NCBI GenBank assembly: GCA_949752745.1
Contig: OX457026.1
Location: forward strand, 33,595,911-33,659,910
Length of the DNA: 64,000 nucleotides
Direction of reading: 5' to 3'
Origin: Protula sp. h YS-2021
Taxonomy: Eukaryota; Annelida; Polychaeta; Sabellida; Serpulidae
Positions 11,326 through 21,829 of the stretch are shown here, one piece after another (the stretch's first letter is position 1; every line of letters starts with the position of its first letter). Both the position numbers and the translations under genes were made by a program. Under the pieces are notes generated by a model that was given only the letters and a program-made list of their open reading frames with translations, was not told the origin of the DNA and made no database searches.

Positions 11326-14300
11326 GTGAGTTATTAATTTACGGTTGGTGTGATGAGGGTACAATTGCGGATGCCATTGAGTTTCAATGGTGAATACCAT
11401 CACCTGCTTATATATTCTGTTATATAACATGATACTTATAATAAGATTTAGTCAAATATATATATTCTGTCAAAGGAAAAATGCACAGAACTAATTAAAT
11501 TAATATGAAACATTAAGCAAAATAATTGGCATTTTGATTATGGTAGAGGTACACCGAGGCATCACTACTCACAAAATAAATAAATATAAGACATTTACAG
11601 TACCGACAGTATATCACTGGTATTGCCAGTTTATATTTAAGTGCGCAAGAACTGATGCAGTATTATTTTTGTGCAATCAATATACCGTCATCTGGCGATT
11701 AATGTATTTGGTTATTTTTTTAATCTTACGCTTTAGGTCGTTACAACTATCAAGATTAATAATCTTGATAGTTGTAACAACCTAAAGCGAAAGTAAAGAA
11801 GCCCGTGTGTGTTTTGTAATTTGAAGAAACAGCTTTTAATTCGCAAAAAAACCGGAAGGGAACCCATTAAAAGTGGAGAACGCGAAGTACGCTTTTACTC
11901 GTAAAAGCTCGGTTTACGAAATCAAACGTTAGAATAACTCACGTCTTCAGCTTAGGTCTGCTGTCATGTCAGTGTCGCATCAAAGGGAAAAAGGGTTCAG
12001 GGTTTGTAACCCCCCCCCCCCCCAGTCTTATTAAAAAAATAGAATGTTAAACGTCCAGTGTTCACAAAATAAATTGACTGGTAAACTTAAGTTGGACTTA
12101 ACCCCCCCTCCCCGACCAACCCCTACCCCCCCCCCCCCCCCCCCATTGTACAACCCTTATCCACCACTGCACTTATAACACAGAAAATGATCAGTCTGCA
12201 TAAAACGGGTCAATCTATTCATGGATACTCGATAAGTCGCAGTCAAACCTCATCAAATGACTTCTATAGATAAAGCCATCTAAAGCTCATTCACTCAATG
12301 CCGTCACAGAAGTAACCTCGGTGCGATTATGGCATATTTTATGCACTTCAAAGCAGATCATCGCATTGTTATTCTACTAATCCTGCAAAAACATTCATGC
12401 AGAAGAATTGTTTATTCGAAACCAAGGACAAAAACGACAGTTCCCAAACACAGTATAAAACGTGTTGAATAAGGCGTGATTTTATTCCTATCAACACCTT
12501 TGTTGTTGTTGTTGTTTTTTTTTTTTTTGGCTTTATTTTCTTTTTTAATATCCTCAGTATTCTTTATATCCATTAAAATCAAAATTTCAGAAGGATTTGA
12601 CAAATAATAATTAACAAATTTTTGAGAAGTTTTACATTAACTTTTCGTTTTCATTCCAAGCTCACCATATGCAAATAATTTAGACCATATTAGAGCATAT
12701 TAACAGAAAACATTTAATAGTCATATGTTTGTGTTTTAGGGCGTTGAAGGAAAGCACACGGCCAATGGATTAACTAATAAAAAGGAAAACCTCCGGGAAA
12801 ATGAAAGACACCAAACACGGAACCTCCCTCAAACCCCACGTGACATTACATCAGGTAACGGATCCACTTGTCGGGTAATGGGTAATTGCAGCTATTGTAT
12901 GCTATCAGGTGCCACATAATGGGTAAATAGTCCAACTTATGTTATCCGCCTGTTGGGTAATGGGTAATTCAGGCTAGTAAGTTATTAAACTACAGTTTAG
13001 TGGGTAACTGCAATTAGTTAGGTTAACTAACGAGTTAGTGAAGTTGTCCACCTCAGGGTAAGGGACAATACGACAGTATGTTTGAGCTCGGTTTTTAATC
13101 AATGTTTCCTGTACCCTAACAGCCCATCCCTCCCAATCTACCCTCTTCTACCACATCATATCGAAAAGAGTCTCGTTAAAGAGTTTTCCTTGTTTTAATT
13201 ATTTGTTCGAAATGGACTATTTTATCTCACTGCAGATTCTGGACAAACAACGCTAAGCAAAATGCCGGTGATCAAACGCGCCCTGTCCCCTCCCGATGCC
13301 CTCGCATCCATGGAGTCAGGCCAAGTGGAAACAACCATCTACCGTTCATACAGGAGGCGCTCGCGGACCATGAATACAAGTCCATCCCACAAAACAATGC
13401 CGCTGGCGGCAGTGTGTAGCGAAAAGGCAATTCACCGACAGAGCTTGGACCTGTCTACGGTCCAACCCAGCCCACCGATACCACCCTCGCAGCTTCCAGA
13501 CTTCCGGTTACGCATGGCCAACGACGAACTGCCTGTGGTTGTAACGAAGATAAATACGGGGTCGAACTCAGGTCAATCCCAAACGAAACCCAACTCAAAT
13601 GCGGAAAATTTGGAAGCCAAACAAAGCGTGGGTGTTTTGCCTCCTCCCTCCAAAGTCACCTCAAATCAGGATACCACTCCCAATCCGGAAAAGAAGAGTG
13701 TATCGTCAGGAAATCACGTGGTCTGTGACGCCCAATTAGTAATGAATGGACAACAAAGTACGCCCGCTGATTCAAAGCTTCCGGATAAACCACTCCCGAA
13801 AGATAAACCAAACGCTTTTAACACGGCAAAAACTGAGCTTAAGAACACGAAATCTGCAAATATAAAAACTGAACTAGATATAAAAATACACCAAAAACGG
13901 CATTCAGCAAATATAATTCAAAATAACCAACAAGATGCTGCCCCGAAAACGCCTTCTCAACGTGATACAAAAATAAACAGTGCTCCAAACAATCCCCATG
14001 CAAATGGTGAAAAGAAACTCAGTGAGGGGAACACTAAAAATACGGATATTTCTAGTTCGGAGAAAACTGCTGTTGAGTTTCAAAGTAACACAAAGGGTCC
14101 AGGTGCAGATAAATCAACAAGATGTCAGAAATCTGCATTTAGTCCTGTAAGACAGAGACGCAAACTGCCGGAAGTTCCAAACGATGCCAAATTTACCCCA
14201 TCATCTGCTACGCAAGTGCTTAAAGCGACGATACAGGCGCCAGCTAGATTTCAGCATGGGAGTGTGGGTACAAAAGTGAGTGCTAAAAGGCAATCGGATC

Positions 14301-17300
14301 CCAGTCATGCTGGATCAAAGACCACTACAGTGAATCCAGTGCACAGCCTTGGAACTACTTCTAATCAAACTACACCAATTGTTGTTGGCAACAAGCGTGA
14401 TGAGGCAGCATCAAAAAGTAGCCCGGTTGCTGCCGCCCACTGCAAAAGCACTACTCACACCAAAATCTTGCGTGGCAATGACAGTTCTCAAAACGAGGAG
14501 TGTCCATCTGAAAGACAAGGTAAAGAGTGCAAACTGTCTAGAGATACCGAAAAACTGAAGGGTAATTTGCAAGAACAAAAAGACATCAATGTTAAAGAAA
14601 AATCCTCGAGTTCGCAGCTAAAACCGCAAACAAATCAAACTCTTGGAACAATTCATGCTACCAATACTGTAGAAGGCCAGGCTGAGACAGTTTTGCGTGG
14701 TAAAACCATTTCAAGTTCTATACAAGAGGAGGACAAATCAAACGATCCGCGAAAAAGAGTGCGATCGTTAGAAACCGACGTCAGCCAGGTTGAGACAAAA
14801 CCTTCCCGTAACCAATTGCCCTTGCCGAAAAATAAACAAAAGACCCAGTTCTTGTCCAATTCAGCACCGGTGAAAATCAGCGAGCTTTCTGCTAATTTGA
14901 TTAAATCAGCAAGAACGAATCAGGCCAACAAACTCCAGACCAGGGACATTACAACAAAAGGCGAATCGAAAGCCAAAACGGACAATGGCAATAATCGGCA
15001 GAGTATTACGGATATTGCAGACCGTAAGGGCGTTGCCAAGGCCCCTAGCAGTAAATCTTTCTGTCCTGAAGATAAGATAACGACCGCCATACGGGATCAA
15101 CGGGAAAGCATGGCCACTGACAAGAAATCTAACGAACACGTGACGCCATCTGGGACAAAATTCCAAGAAACGTCAGAAAAAAATCTGCGCTTTGCAGATT
15201 TAACCCAAGGTTCTGGCACTGAATCGCTGAAACAGAGTGAAAAACGCGATACAAAAAATATAAAATCCAAGACCCAAACACGCGACAAAATAAAGAAAAC
15301 GACAGCGTGTGACAGCTGGAAAAACAACTCTGTACCAACAGAAGCTCATACGCAGAACTTGAATACGTCACAAAACTTTCAGAAAGCAACAGCTAGTGAC
15401 GGAACTCCCAAAGACGTTACACGAGGTTCTTCAGCAACTGGGAAAAATGATTTAGGGAAAACGGAAAGAAACCATCTTCCTAAAGAGAAGATAAAGGATA
15501 AACCACTCGATAAACGGGAAAATAACGGACCAAAGGAGCGAAACACTCAGAAGGTTTCAGAAGAATTTCAAATTACTCAAGCTGTTCAGCATAGCAAAGG
15601 CCCGACCACTGACGCTAAAAAAATTCGAGTGCCAAACGAATCGACGCCAAGCAGCAATGAAATACCGCAAGGGGACCACCAGACGAAACCAAAGCAGGAT
15701 CTTATACTAAAAGATGGTCAGAAAAACGCATTGACACGTGACCAAAATAAGCCTGACCAATCAGCGAGTGCTACTGAACAATCGTTAGTTGGAAAGGAAA
15801 ATTCAAGAATCGAAAACAACACTGTTAAAAGCGCAATAAGTGAAATGAATATTGCTGAAGAGAATTTGCTACATGAAGATAAAAATAGCAAAATAGGATC
15901 AAGCATGAGTGATCAGGACAAACTCGATATTAATCTATCCGAACTTGACGCCGACTTTGCAAAGCCTTTAGCGTCAAGTACATTGCAAAGAAATAAGAAA
16001 AAGGAAAATGTGAACAGTCAAGTGCAAAATAAGGAAGTGTTGAAGGAAGAACAAAACAAAGCTAGAGAATCAATCCGCCAAAAGCGGTTAAAATATTTCA
16101 GTTCGCAAGCAACTATGCGAGCTGTGGTTGTCGCAAACGTGAGTGACAGCGTTAACAACAAAGAACCCTCGGACGTTCTCGTGACAATTCCCAATCATAA
16201 ACCTGCTCATAAAGAGGGCAATCCCGATCAACGAGAGTCAATCGATCTAGGCTCAAATATTAATGAGGGTTCTTCATTGCCTTTTGTGGTTAACAGCAAG
16301 AGTACAAAGGCAGTTTGTGATTCAGTTCAGGCTCCGTGTGACACTGGTCAAATAAGTTGTGAGACTGAGCATGCTGAAAGAACCACGGAAATAAAAACAC
16401 ATGTCAAACATGTCAAAAACGAAGAGTCACCTGTTGAAGACATAAGAAACGCAGCAAATATAAACTGCCTAACAGACGCCAAACCCCGACAAACGTCGCC
16501 ATCGGCTTTCGGCGAAACAAACGATGACCTGAATAGCACAGACGCTTGTGAGTTAACAGAGGATAATCTTAACACTACGCTTACCGCTCATGTGGACTCA
16601 ACACTTACGCTCCTGGGCCAACATGCTGAACTGGACACAACACTGACAGTGTCCAGAAACGCAGAGAGAATCCCTTCACCGGAAATACAGCTAAATGAAG
16701 GCATTCAAGGTATTGAGACGCCCCCTCTCGGCAATAACGCCGGTGTTCTACACTATCACGTGACCATCCAGGACAATCGCAATGGCATAAACATCAATGT
16801 AGACAGCACTGCGGATCGAACGGTTCTGGATCTGATGGACGTGAGCCAGGACGGGATCCAGAGACTGCAGGACGAATCTTTTATGAGCGAGCGCGATCGG
16901 TCATATGCCATTGCTCCGGAACTACTTTCGATGACAGCAAGTACTGAAACTTTATTTTCGGACACGTCGACAATCATAGCGGGCAATGACTGGTACTTGG
17001 GCTATATACCCGACAGTACGACACTACTGGTCAACACTGATGCGTTCACTGAGGACACCCGCTCGGATATCACGTGTGATACCACTTATCTCGTGGACGC
17101 CGATGCTTGGGGCCAGTCTGATGACGACACAACTCTCCTACCCAGCGGGGTATGCGACCCCATCGCTGATCCTTTACATACAAACTGCAGATTGAGGCAT
17201 ATACCGTTGCAAGAAAACACAAGCCTGTCTTCTGAGACGAACTCGGCACAGTTAACAGCCAGACTCAGCTCACTTGCCGGCGGTTATCCGTGGAGACGGT

Positions 17301-19127
17301 ACCAGGAATTACACCGAAGCAGGTCGCAGGGATTTACTCCGCCCTGGAGGAGTGGCCCCCAGGATAATGCACCAAATACGCAAGAGCCCCCACCCCGTAG
17401 CGTGCGATCGACAAGTGTGCTGCGAACGCTTGTGCAGCCGAATTACCGGCGGAACTCTTCAACAAACTCTGTAAATTCTACTGCAAGTGACTCCACTACG
17501 CAAACACCAGGGGCGTCATCTACAGACTCCAATACACCAGCTGTGACGACGTCACCGTCTGTAAGTCTTCCAGAGGCCCTCTCCTCATCGTCACGCATTT
17601 TTTCGACAGCCACTACTGCACATACTCCCACAATTGGGAGTTCCGCAGCAAATTCCGTTTCCGGCCGCTTTAATTCAGATAGCTCTACTCACATGGGACC
17701 GTCCGGATCAACACAATCCTTAACGAGTCCAAGACCGATAGCCGATTCCAGTACTACCACATCGTGTTCCATTCCAAGACCAATACCAACCAGCAGTATT
17801 GGCTTTACTAACGCTATTATTGAGGAGACATCCACCGAAAGTTCTGAAGCGAACGAGTCCGATGACAACTTGTCCAGTGCTAAAGGGGAAAGCACAAAGA
17901 ATTCTTCCAAAGGCAAATCCCTTGCAAGCGACAGAAATAAAACGTTACCAAAAAGCAAATCGGCGGATCGCCCAGTTGCCATGGTTAGGCCAAGGCCTCG
18001 CTTACCAACTGCACTTGTTTCCTCAGCGTCATCCATTACGTCGGCCACTAGTGCTAACAGTGCGGTACCCCGTTATACGCCATCTTTGATGGTCAGCAGC
18101 ACGGTTTCGATTGGCTCGCGATACAGCGCTTTCACGCCCAGCGCTAGTACACAGAGCACGACCTCCACCGGCGTCCCTACCCGTCCAGCCTCAGCCGTCC
18201 CTAGCCACATATCTGCACCGTTGTTACCAACCACAGGGAGGCGAAGCATGACCCCAGCAGCTGCTAGCTCTGTAGAAGTCTCGACTAGAGCACCCTCTGG
18301 TGCCGCGCTTGGCATCGCAGGCCTCACAAGCAGTAACATGTCCACGGCAGCGGGTATCAACGCGTCTGGGCGCCTAACGACCACTCCGCTGAGAACCCCA
18401 AGTGGTCTTACCATGCCAGGCCTCAGCAGTGGAATCACTACTCCTGACCGAATCAGTAACCCGACCACGCCTGGCCGTGTCAGCCGAGCTAGCGACGATA
18501 CCATACTGGAATCAAGAACGGCGGACTTTGTATTCGTGGATGAGGACGTAAATGGTATGTTTTCAAAACCAGAGTGAGGTAGCTATACTTATAAAAGGTG
18601 TTAAAACATTAAGACATCGTATGTAACTGGCAAACCATTAACGCAAACACCCCAAACATGCAGATGCGCCAGATGTAAACAGATGTTATTACAATGGCCC
18701 TCCAACATCTTGACTATTGCTAATAATCAATCAATAGCGAAATCAGGTTACATGAGAAAATCCCGCTTATCTACAAGAGGACACACAAACCTAAACCTAA
18801 TTCTTATTTAATCAGCCACGTATCGCATTTACTTACAACAGCATTTAAAATGTGACCCACACACGAGGCTTAACATATTTCATGGTCATCAATGGATCAA
18901 ATAAATTTCACAAGGACGCTAAAAAATTGGTTCTTAAGGCCATAGTAGGCGGTGAATCAATTAGGACTGTGAGAGTGGAGATTGTATGATACCACTGAAC
19001 AATTAATCAGGCGTTTACAAATGTTATCAGTGATGAGGGACAAGAACTTGAAAAGGAGAGCGTCCTGACAGTTATTTCAATCCCTGTAACGCTTTAAGAT
19101 TATTGCAACAGGTATCATATAATTACC

Positions 19128-19183
<56 letters not shown>

Positions 19184-19566
19184 GTGTGTGTGTGGTCATC
19201 ATTCTTGGCAAAAAAATCTTGTTACTATGTCATATATTTAACACCATTCCAACGGCTTTATTTGAAAGGTAATTCAGCTAATTGACGGTCATGAATCTAA
19301 TTGGTTAATAATTGATATTTATAGATTTATCGAGTAGACAAACGTTCCGACGGTTTGGCTTGGCAAGCACCATACAGCCGTCCATGAGACGAACCCGAAA
19401 TACCCACAATGCATCAGGTGGGTCTCCCTCGCCTTGGTACACCAGTTTTAACCCAGTTGACCGTTTGTTGCAAGTCTCCTTTTTTATTTTTGCAATCTTT
19501 TTACTGATTTGCGTTTCTTTTTCTTTCCATTTGAATTTATCCTCTTTCAGTTTTACTTTTTGGGGC

Positions 19567-19660
<94 letters not shown>

Positions 19661-20682
19661 TTAATATATATATATTAAACTATAAAATATATATATATAT
19701 ATATTAAACTATAAAATATATATATATATATTAAACTATAAAATATATATATTAAAATATAAAATATATATATATTAAAATATATATACACTTTCATAAC
19801 TATTCCATAACTCATTTAAACTGTTTAATACTTTCAGTTAAGGTCATGTTTTATTTTAAAAATTCGTTCAATTCTGTGATTTGTAGCCGGACGCAGCGCC
19901 GCCGCCCAGGACAATAATTTGACGGACACATTTGGTAATGTGAGATCACTGGAAGAAACCGTGGCAGCACTTCGTGATGACATTGTGAGGTGAGAAAATG
20001 CCCCCCTACTTTCAAACGCATTTCATTCAAGCAAAATCAAGGTTGTTACTAGCATAAAACACGTGAAACAAGTTTACTGACTGAAAATATTCCATTTCAA
20101 TTTCATCTGTTTAAAATTATAATTTGATTTTTCTTGGATTCAATTTCAACGTTTTTTTCACCATTCTCTGAATTGAAAGATCAAAAACATTTCTTTGTGG
20201 ACTTCGTGTAGCATTGAATGGCGTTGGGCTTTGGATGTTTAGCTTGTATTATGTAATATTGTTTTTGGTTCGTCAATCAGATGTGAGAAGTGAAAGGCCA
20301 GACATGTCGAAGTGTCAGTTTGTTTAAATGACCTCGACAACCAAAACTGCCACTTTAATAAGGGAGTCATGGTCAAATCAACGTACTCTGACCAAAAATT
20401 ATTAAAGTAAAATAACTATGAAAGGGTTTAAATAGAACTGAATATCATTTAACGACTTTTATTTTCAGAGTACCCGGAGCATTGATCCTGAGTATCAGAA
20501 GGAATCGCTTGGTGGTTTACTTAAGTCAGGATCGCCCCAATGTGGACGGCGTGATACTGTTTATGCAGGAGAACGGCATCTCTAGAGCCGACTACGAAGT
20601 AGAAATCTTACCATTTGGACCCAATGGCTCTATGCATACATCACATTCCATGCAGACTGTGGCGCCGCAAGCCGGAAGCTAG
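11149..20682 (+). CDS. Large disordered protein of unknown function (5 exons)
   Basis: Proposed exons: 11149-11325, 12740-12854, 13236-18554, 19887-19989, 20469-20682. All junctions are GT-AG and all phases agree (0, 1, 1, 2). The joined frame is 1,975 residues. The third exon carries about 90% of it: residues 99-1870, rich in Ser, Thr, Lys, Asn and Gln with almost no hydrophobic stretches, so largely disordered. Its first part is Lys/Asn/Gln-rich, the middle is acidic with repeated (D)TTLT/STLTL motifs, and the end is Ser/Thr/Pro-rich with many TP and SP sites. The last about 105 residues (exons 4-5) look folded: a short amphipathic helix (LEETVAALRDD), then a hydrophobic patterned segment ending at TAG. 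I do not recognise the family. A conserved C-terminal domain with a long phosphorylatable linker is inference. The start is uncertain: ATG 11149 follows an in-frame stop at 11098, but further upstream exons are possible. Confidence 0.7.
11729..11789. repeat. 61-bp near-perfect palindrome
   Basis: Two 30-bp arms around one central base pair at 29 of 30 positions (single mismatch near 11739/11779). It starts CGCTTTAGGT and ends ACCTAAAGCG. It lies in the first intron of the large-protein gene. It could be a cruciform-forming foldback remnant or, if transcribed, a long hairpin RNA. Confidence 0.9.
12010..12144 (+). repeat. Poly-C tracts
   Basis: Runs of about 14 C (12010-12023) and 19 C (12126-12144) flank other C-rich sequence inside intron 1 of the large-protein gene. 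Exact lengths are prone to sequencing error. Confidence 0.85.
12740..12854 (+). CDS. Exon 2 of the large disordered protein
   Basis: Flanked by GTGTTTTAG and CAG/GTAACG. 115 nt, open throughout in the frame that joins both neighbours (phase 0 in, phase 1 out). It encodes 38 residues that are polar and rich in Asn, Lys, Arg and Thr, like the beginning of exon 3. Confidence 0.65.
12855..13235 (+). other. Intron 2 with a short duplicated motif
   Basis: Two related blocks around GGGTAATGGGTAATT (near 12875 and 12955), each followed by a GCAGCTA/CAGGCTA variant, suggest a diverged tandem duplication of about 80-90 bp. There is no coding signal. Confidence 0.4.
13236..18554 (+). CDS. Exon 3, 5.3 kb, of the large disordered protein
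   Basis: The acceptor TTTATCTCACTGCAG precedes 13236, and the frame is open from the splice site through ATG 13262, so that ATG need not be the initiator. The donor is GTAAATG/GTATGT at 18554/18555; the frame reads on only eight codons past it before stopping, typical of read-through into an intron. A 5.3-kb internal coding exon is unusually long for an animal gene. No zinc finger, kinase, coiled coil or transmembrane segment is visible. Confidence 0.85.
19131..19193 (+). repeat. (TA)25 plus (TG)n microsatellite
   Basis: About 25 TA units followed by TCTGTGTGTGTGTG, in intron 3 of the large-protein gene. Confidence 0.97.
19569..19790 (+). repeat. (TA)n microsatellite with derived tandem repeat
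   Basis: More than 40 TA units (19569-19655) grade into several copies of a TATATATTAAACTATAAAA unit and shorter variants, evidence of slippage and local duplication. It is intronic. The open frame with runs of Tyr-Ile is spurious. Confidence 0.95.
19887..19989 (+). CDS. Exon 4 of the large disordered protein
   Basis: 103 nt between TGATTTGTAG and GAG/GTGAGA, phase 1 in and phase 2 out. It encodes about 34 residues including LTDTFGNVRSLEETVAALRD, a likely amphipathic helix. High GC and clean codons contrast with the AT-rich introns on both sides. Confidence 0.8.
20469..20682 (+). CDS. Terminal exon 5 of the large disordered protein
   Basis: It begins after TTATTTTCAG, phase 2, and encodes about 70 residues to TAG at 20680. 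The segment alternates hydrophobic and polar residues (ALILSIRRNRLVVYLS, GVILFMQENGISRADYEVEI), consistent with a small beta-rich fold or a binding motif. A candidate poly(A) signal lies at 21301. Confidence 0.8.
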
Positions 20683-21300
20683 GAGCCTTCGGGCAGAAAA
20701 TTAGCGTCGGGGAGGAAGGTCGGGGAAGGGGGGGGGGGGTGGACGAGTTCAGGAGGGTGAATGCAAAACGAAAAACTGTAGCAAGCCAAAGCCGCTGTGA
20801 AAGGTCTGGGAATGCGGAAGCGGTTAGGGAAAAATGCGAAATAATCCTCGTATTAAATACGCGATACGTAGTTTCAATTCTGAGATCAGTATTCAACGCG
20901 TTGCGACTCCCGCCCGTAAGATCAAGGAATGAACTGGTGTGTAGTATTCACAGTTCGCCATTTTTTAAATTATTTGCAAAGTACTTTATAAAATATTTCA
21001 TATTTCATCTCCAACACAGTTGTAGAAATTTTTGAAGTTTATTTGCAAGCCAACAGCCGCAGGAATAACACGACGAACCAGTCCAATAATTTTTACTACT
21101 ATTTCTTTATTACAAATAGTACACACATTTTTGTAACAGCCTTGTTTCTTGTGCTACAAGATTTTGTGTAAACATTTTTTTATATATAAGGCACAGTACT
21201 ATTATATAGCACCTTGCTGACTGAGGGGCATAGTGGGGTCGCAACCCCTCATGTATCCAATTTTACGTTAAATGATGCAAAAAAAAAAAAAGATAAGAAA

Positions 21301-21306
21301 AATAAA
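21301..21306 (+). promoter_or_regulatory. Candidate poly(A) signal, plus strand
   Basis: AATAAA about 620 bp after the stop of the large-protein gene, the first clear hexamer downstream. A different downstream site is possible. Confidence 0.4.
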
Positions 21307-21450
21307 GTAATGTCATAACCTGAAAGCGAAATCCCCGCAACCGTAGAAAAATTCTTGGTTAATGGCAGGATGTATTAGGTATCGTGTGAATAACCCCTTC
21401 CCGTTCCCAAAACCCAGAAGTAAATCCATGCTCACGCACAAAGTTACGCA

Positions 21451-21456
21451 TTTATT
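21451..21456 (-). promoter_or_regulatory. Candidate poly(A) signal, minus strand
   Basis: AATAAA on the minus strand about 310 bp beyond the mucin stop codon. With the plus-strand signal at 21301, the two convergent transcripts would end about 150 bp apart or overlap. Confidence 0.4.
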
Positions 21457-21766
21457 TTATGTACAGAAATACAAGCAAATAAAATTCTACTCAAAGCAGG
21501 CCTTGATTTTTGTTTCCAGCTCCTATAATGTGCTCACATATATAATAATTATTATATAAGACAAAAATATGGCTATCAAATATGTGAAATCATAGGTTTT
21601 CTCATCGGATATGGTTTTTCAGAAAATAAATAAGTATACACCACAACAATGTCAATACATCATTAGATTCGAGAGCGTATCCTGACAAGTAAGTTTGTCC
21701 CAAAACGACACCGCATAAGGCGCTCAAGTGCGCCTTTCATTTGACTGACTACACAGCTCCTGGCTT

Positions 21767-21829
21767 TTAGTACGGCGCCCAGCTCCACTCCTCAAATCTT
21801 TCCCGCGGCCTCGGAGAAAACACCGCACG
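21767..21829 (-). CDS. Mucin exon 9: C-terminus
   Basis: 63 nt after GTATGTTTCAG, phase 0, encoding 20 residues ending FEEWSWAPY then TAA. A C-terminal aromatic tripeptide is preserved to the very end of the frame. Confidence 0.82.
   Translation of the reverse strand, partial: RAVFSPRPRERFEEWSWAPY

Noticed and set aside
13262..13264. ATG 13262 as gene start
   Set aside because: The frame is open upstream to a good acceptor at 13235/13236 and continues in phase into exon 12740-12854, so the ATG is more likely internal.
17689..18504. Minus-strand frames opposite the giant exon (up to 143 codons)
   Set aside because: Shadows of the Ser/Thr/Pro-rich plus-strand code.
19103..19656. Tyr-Ile repeat proteins
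   Set aside because: Translations of (TA)n in an intron.
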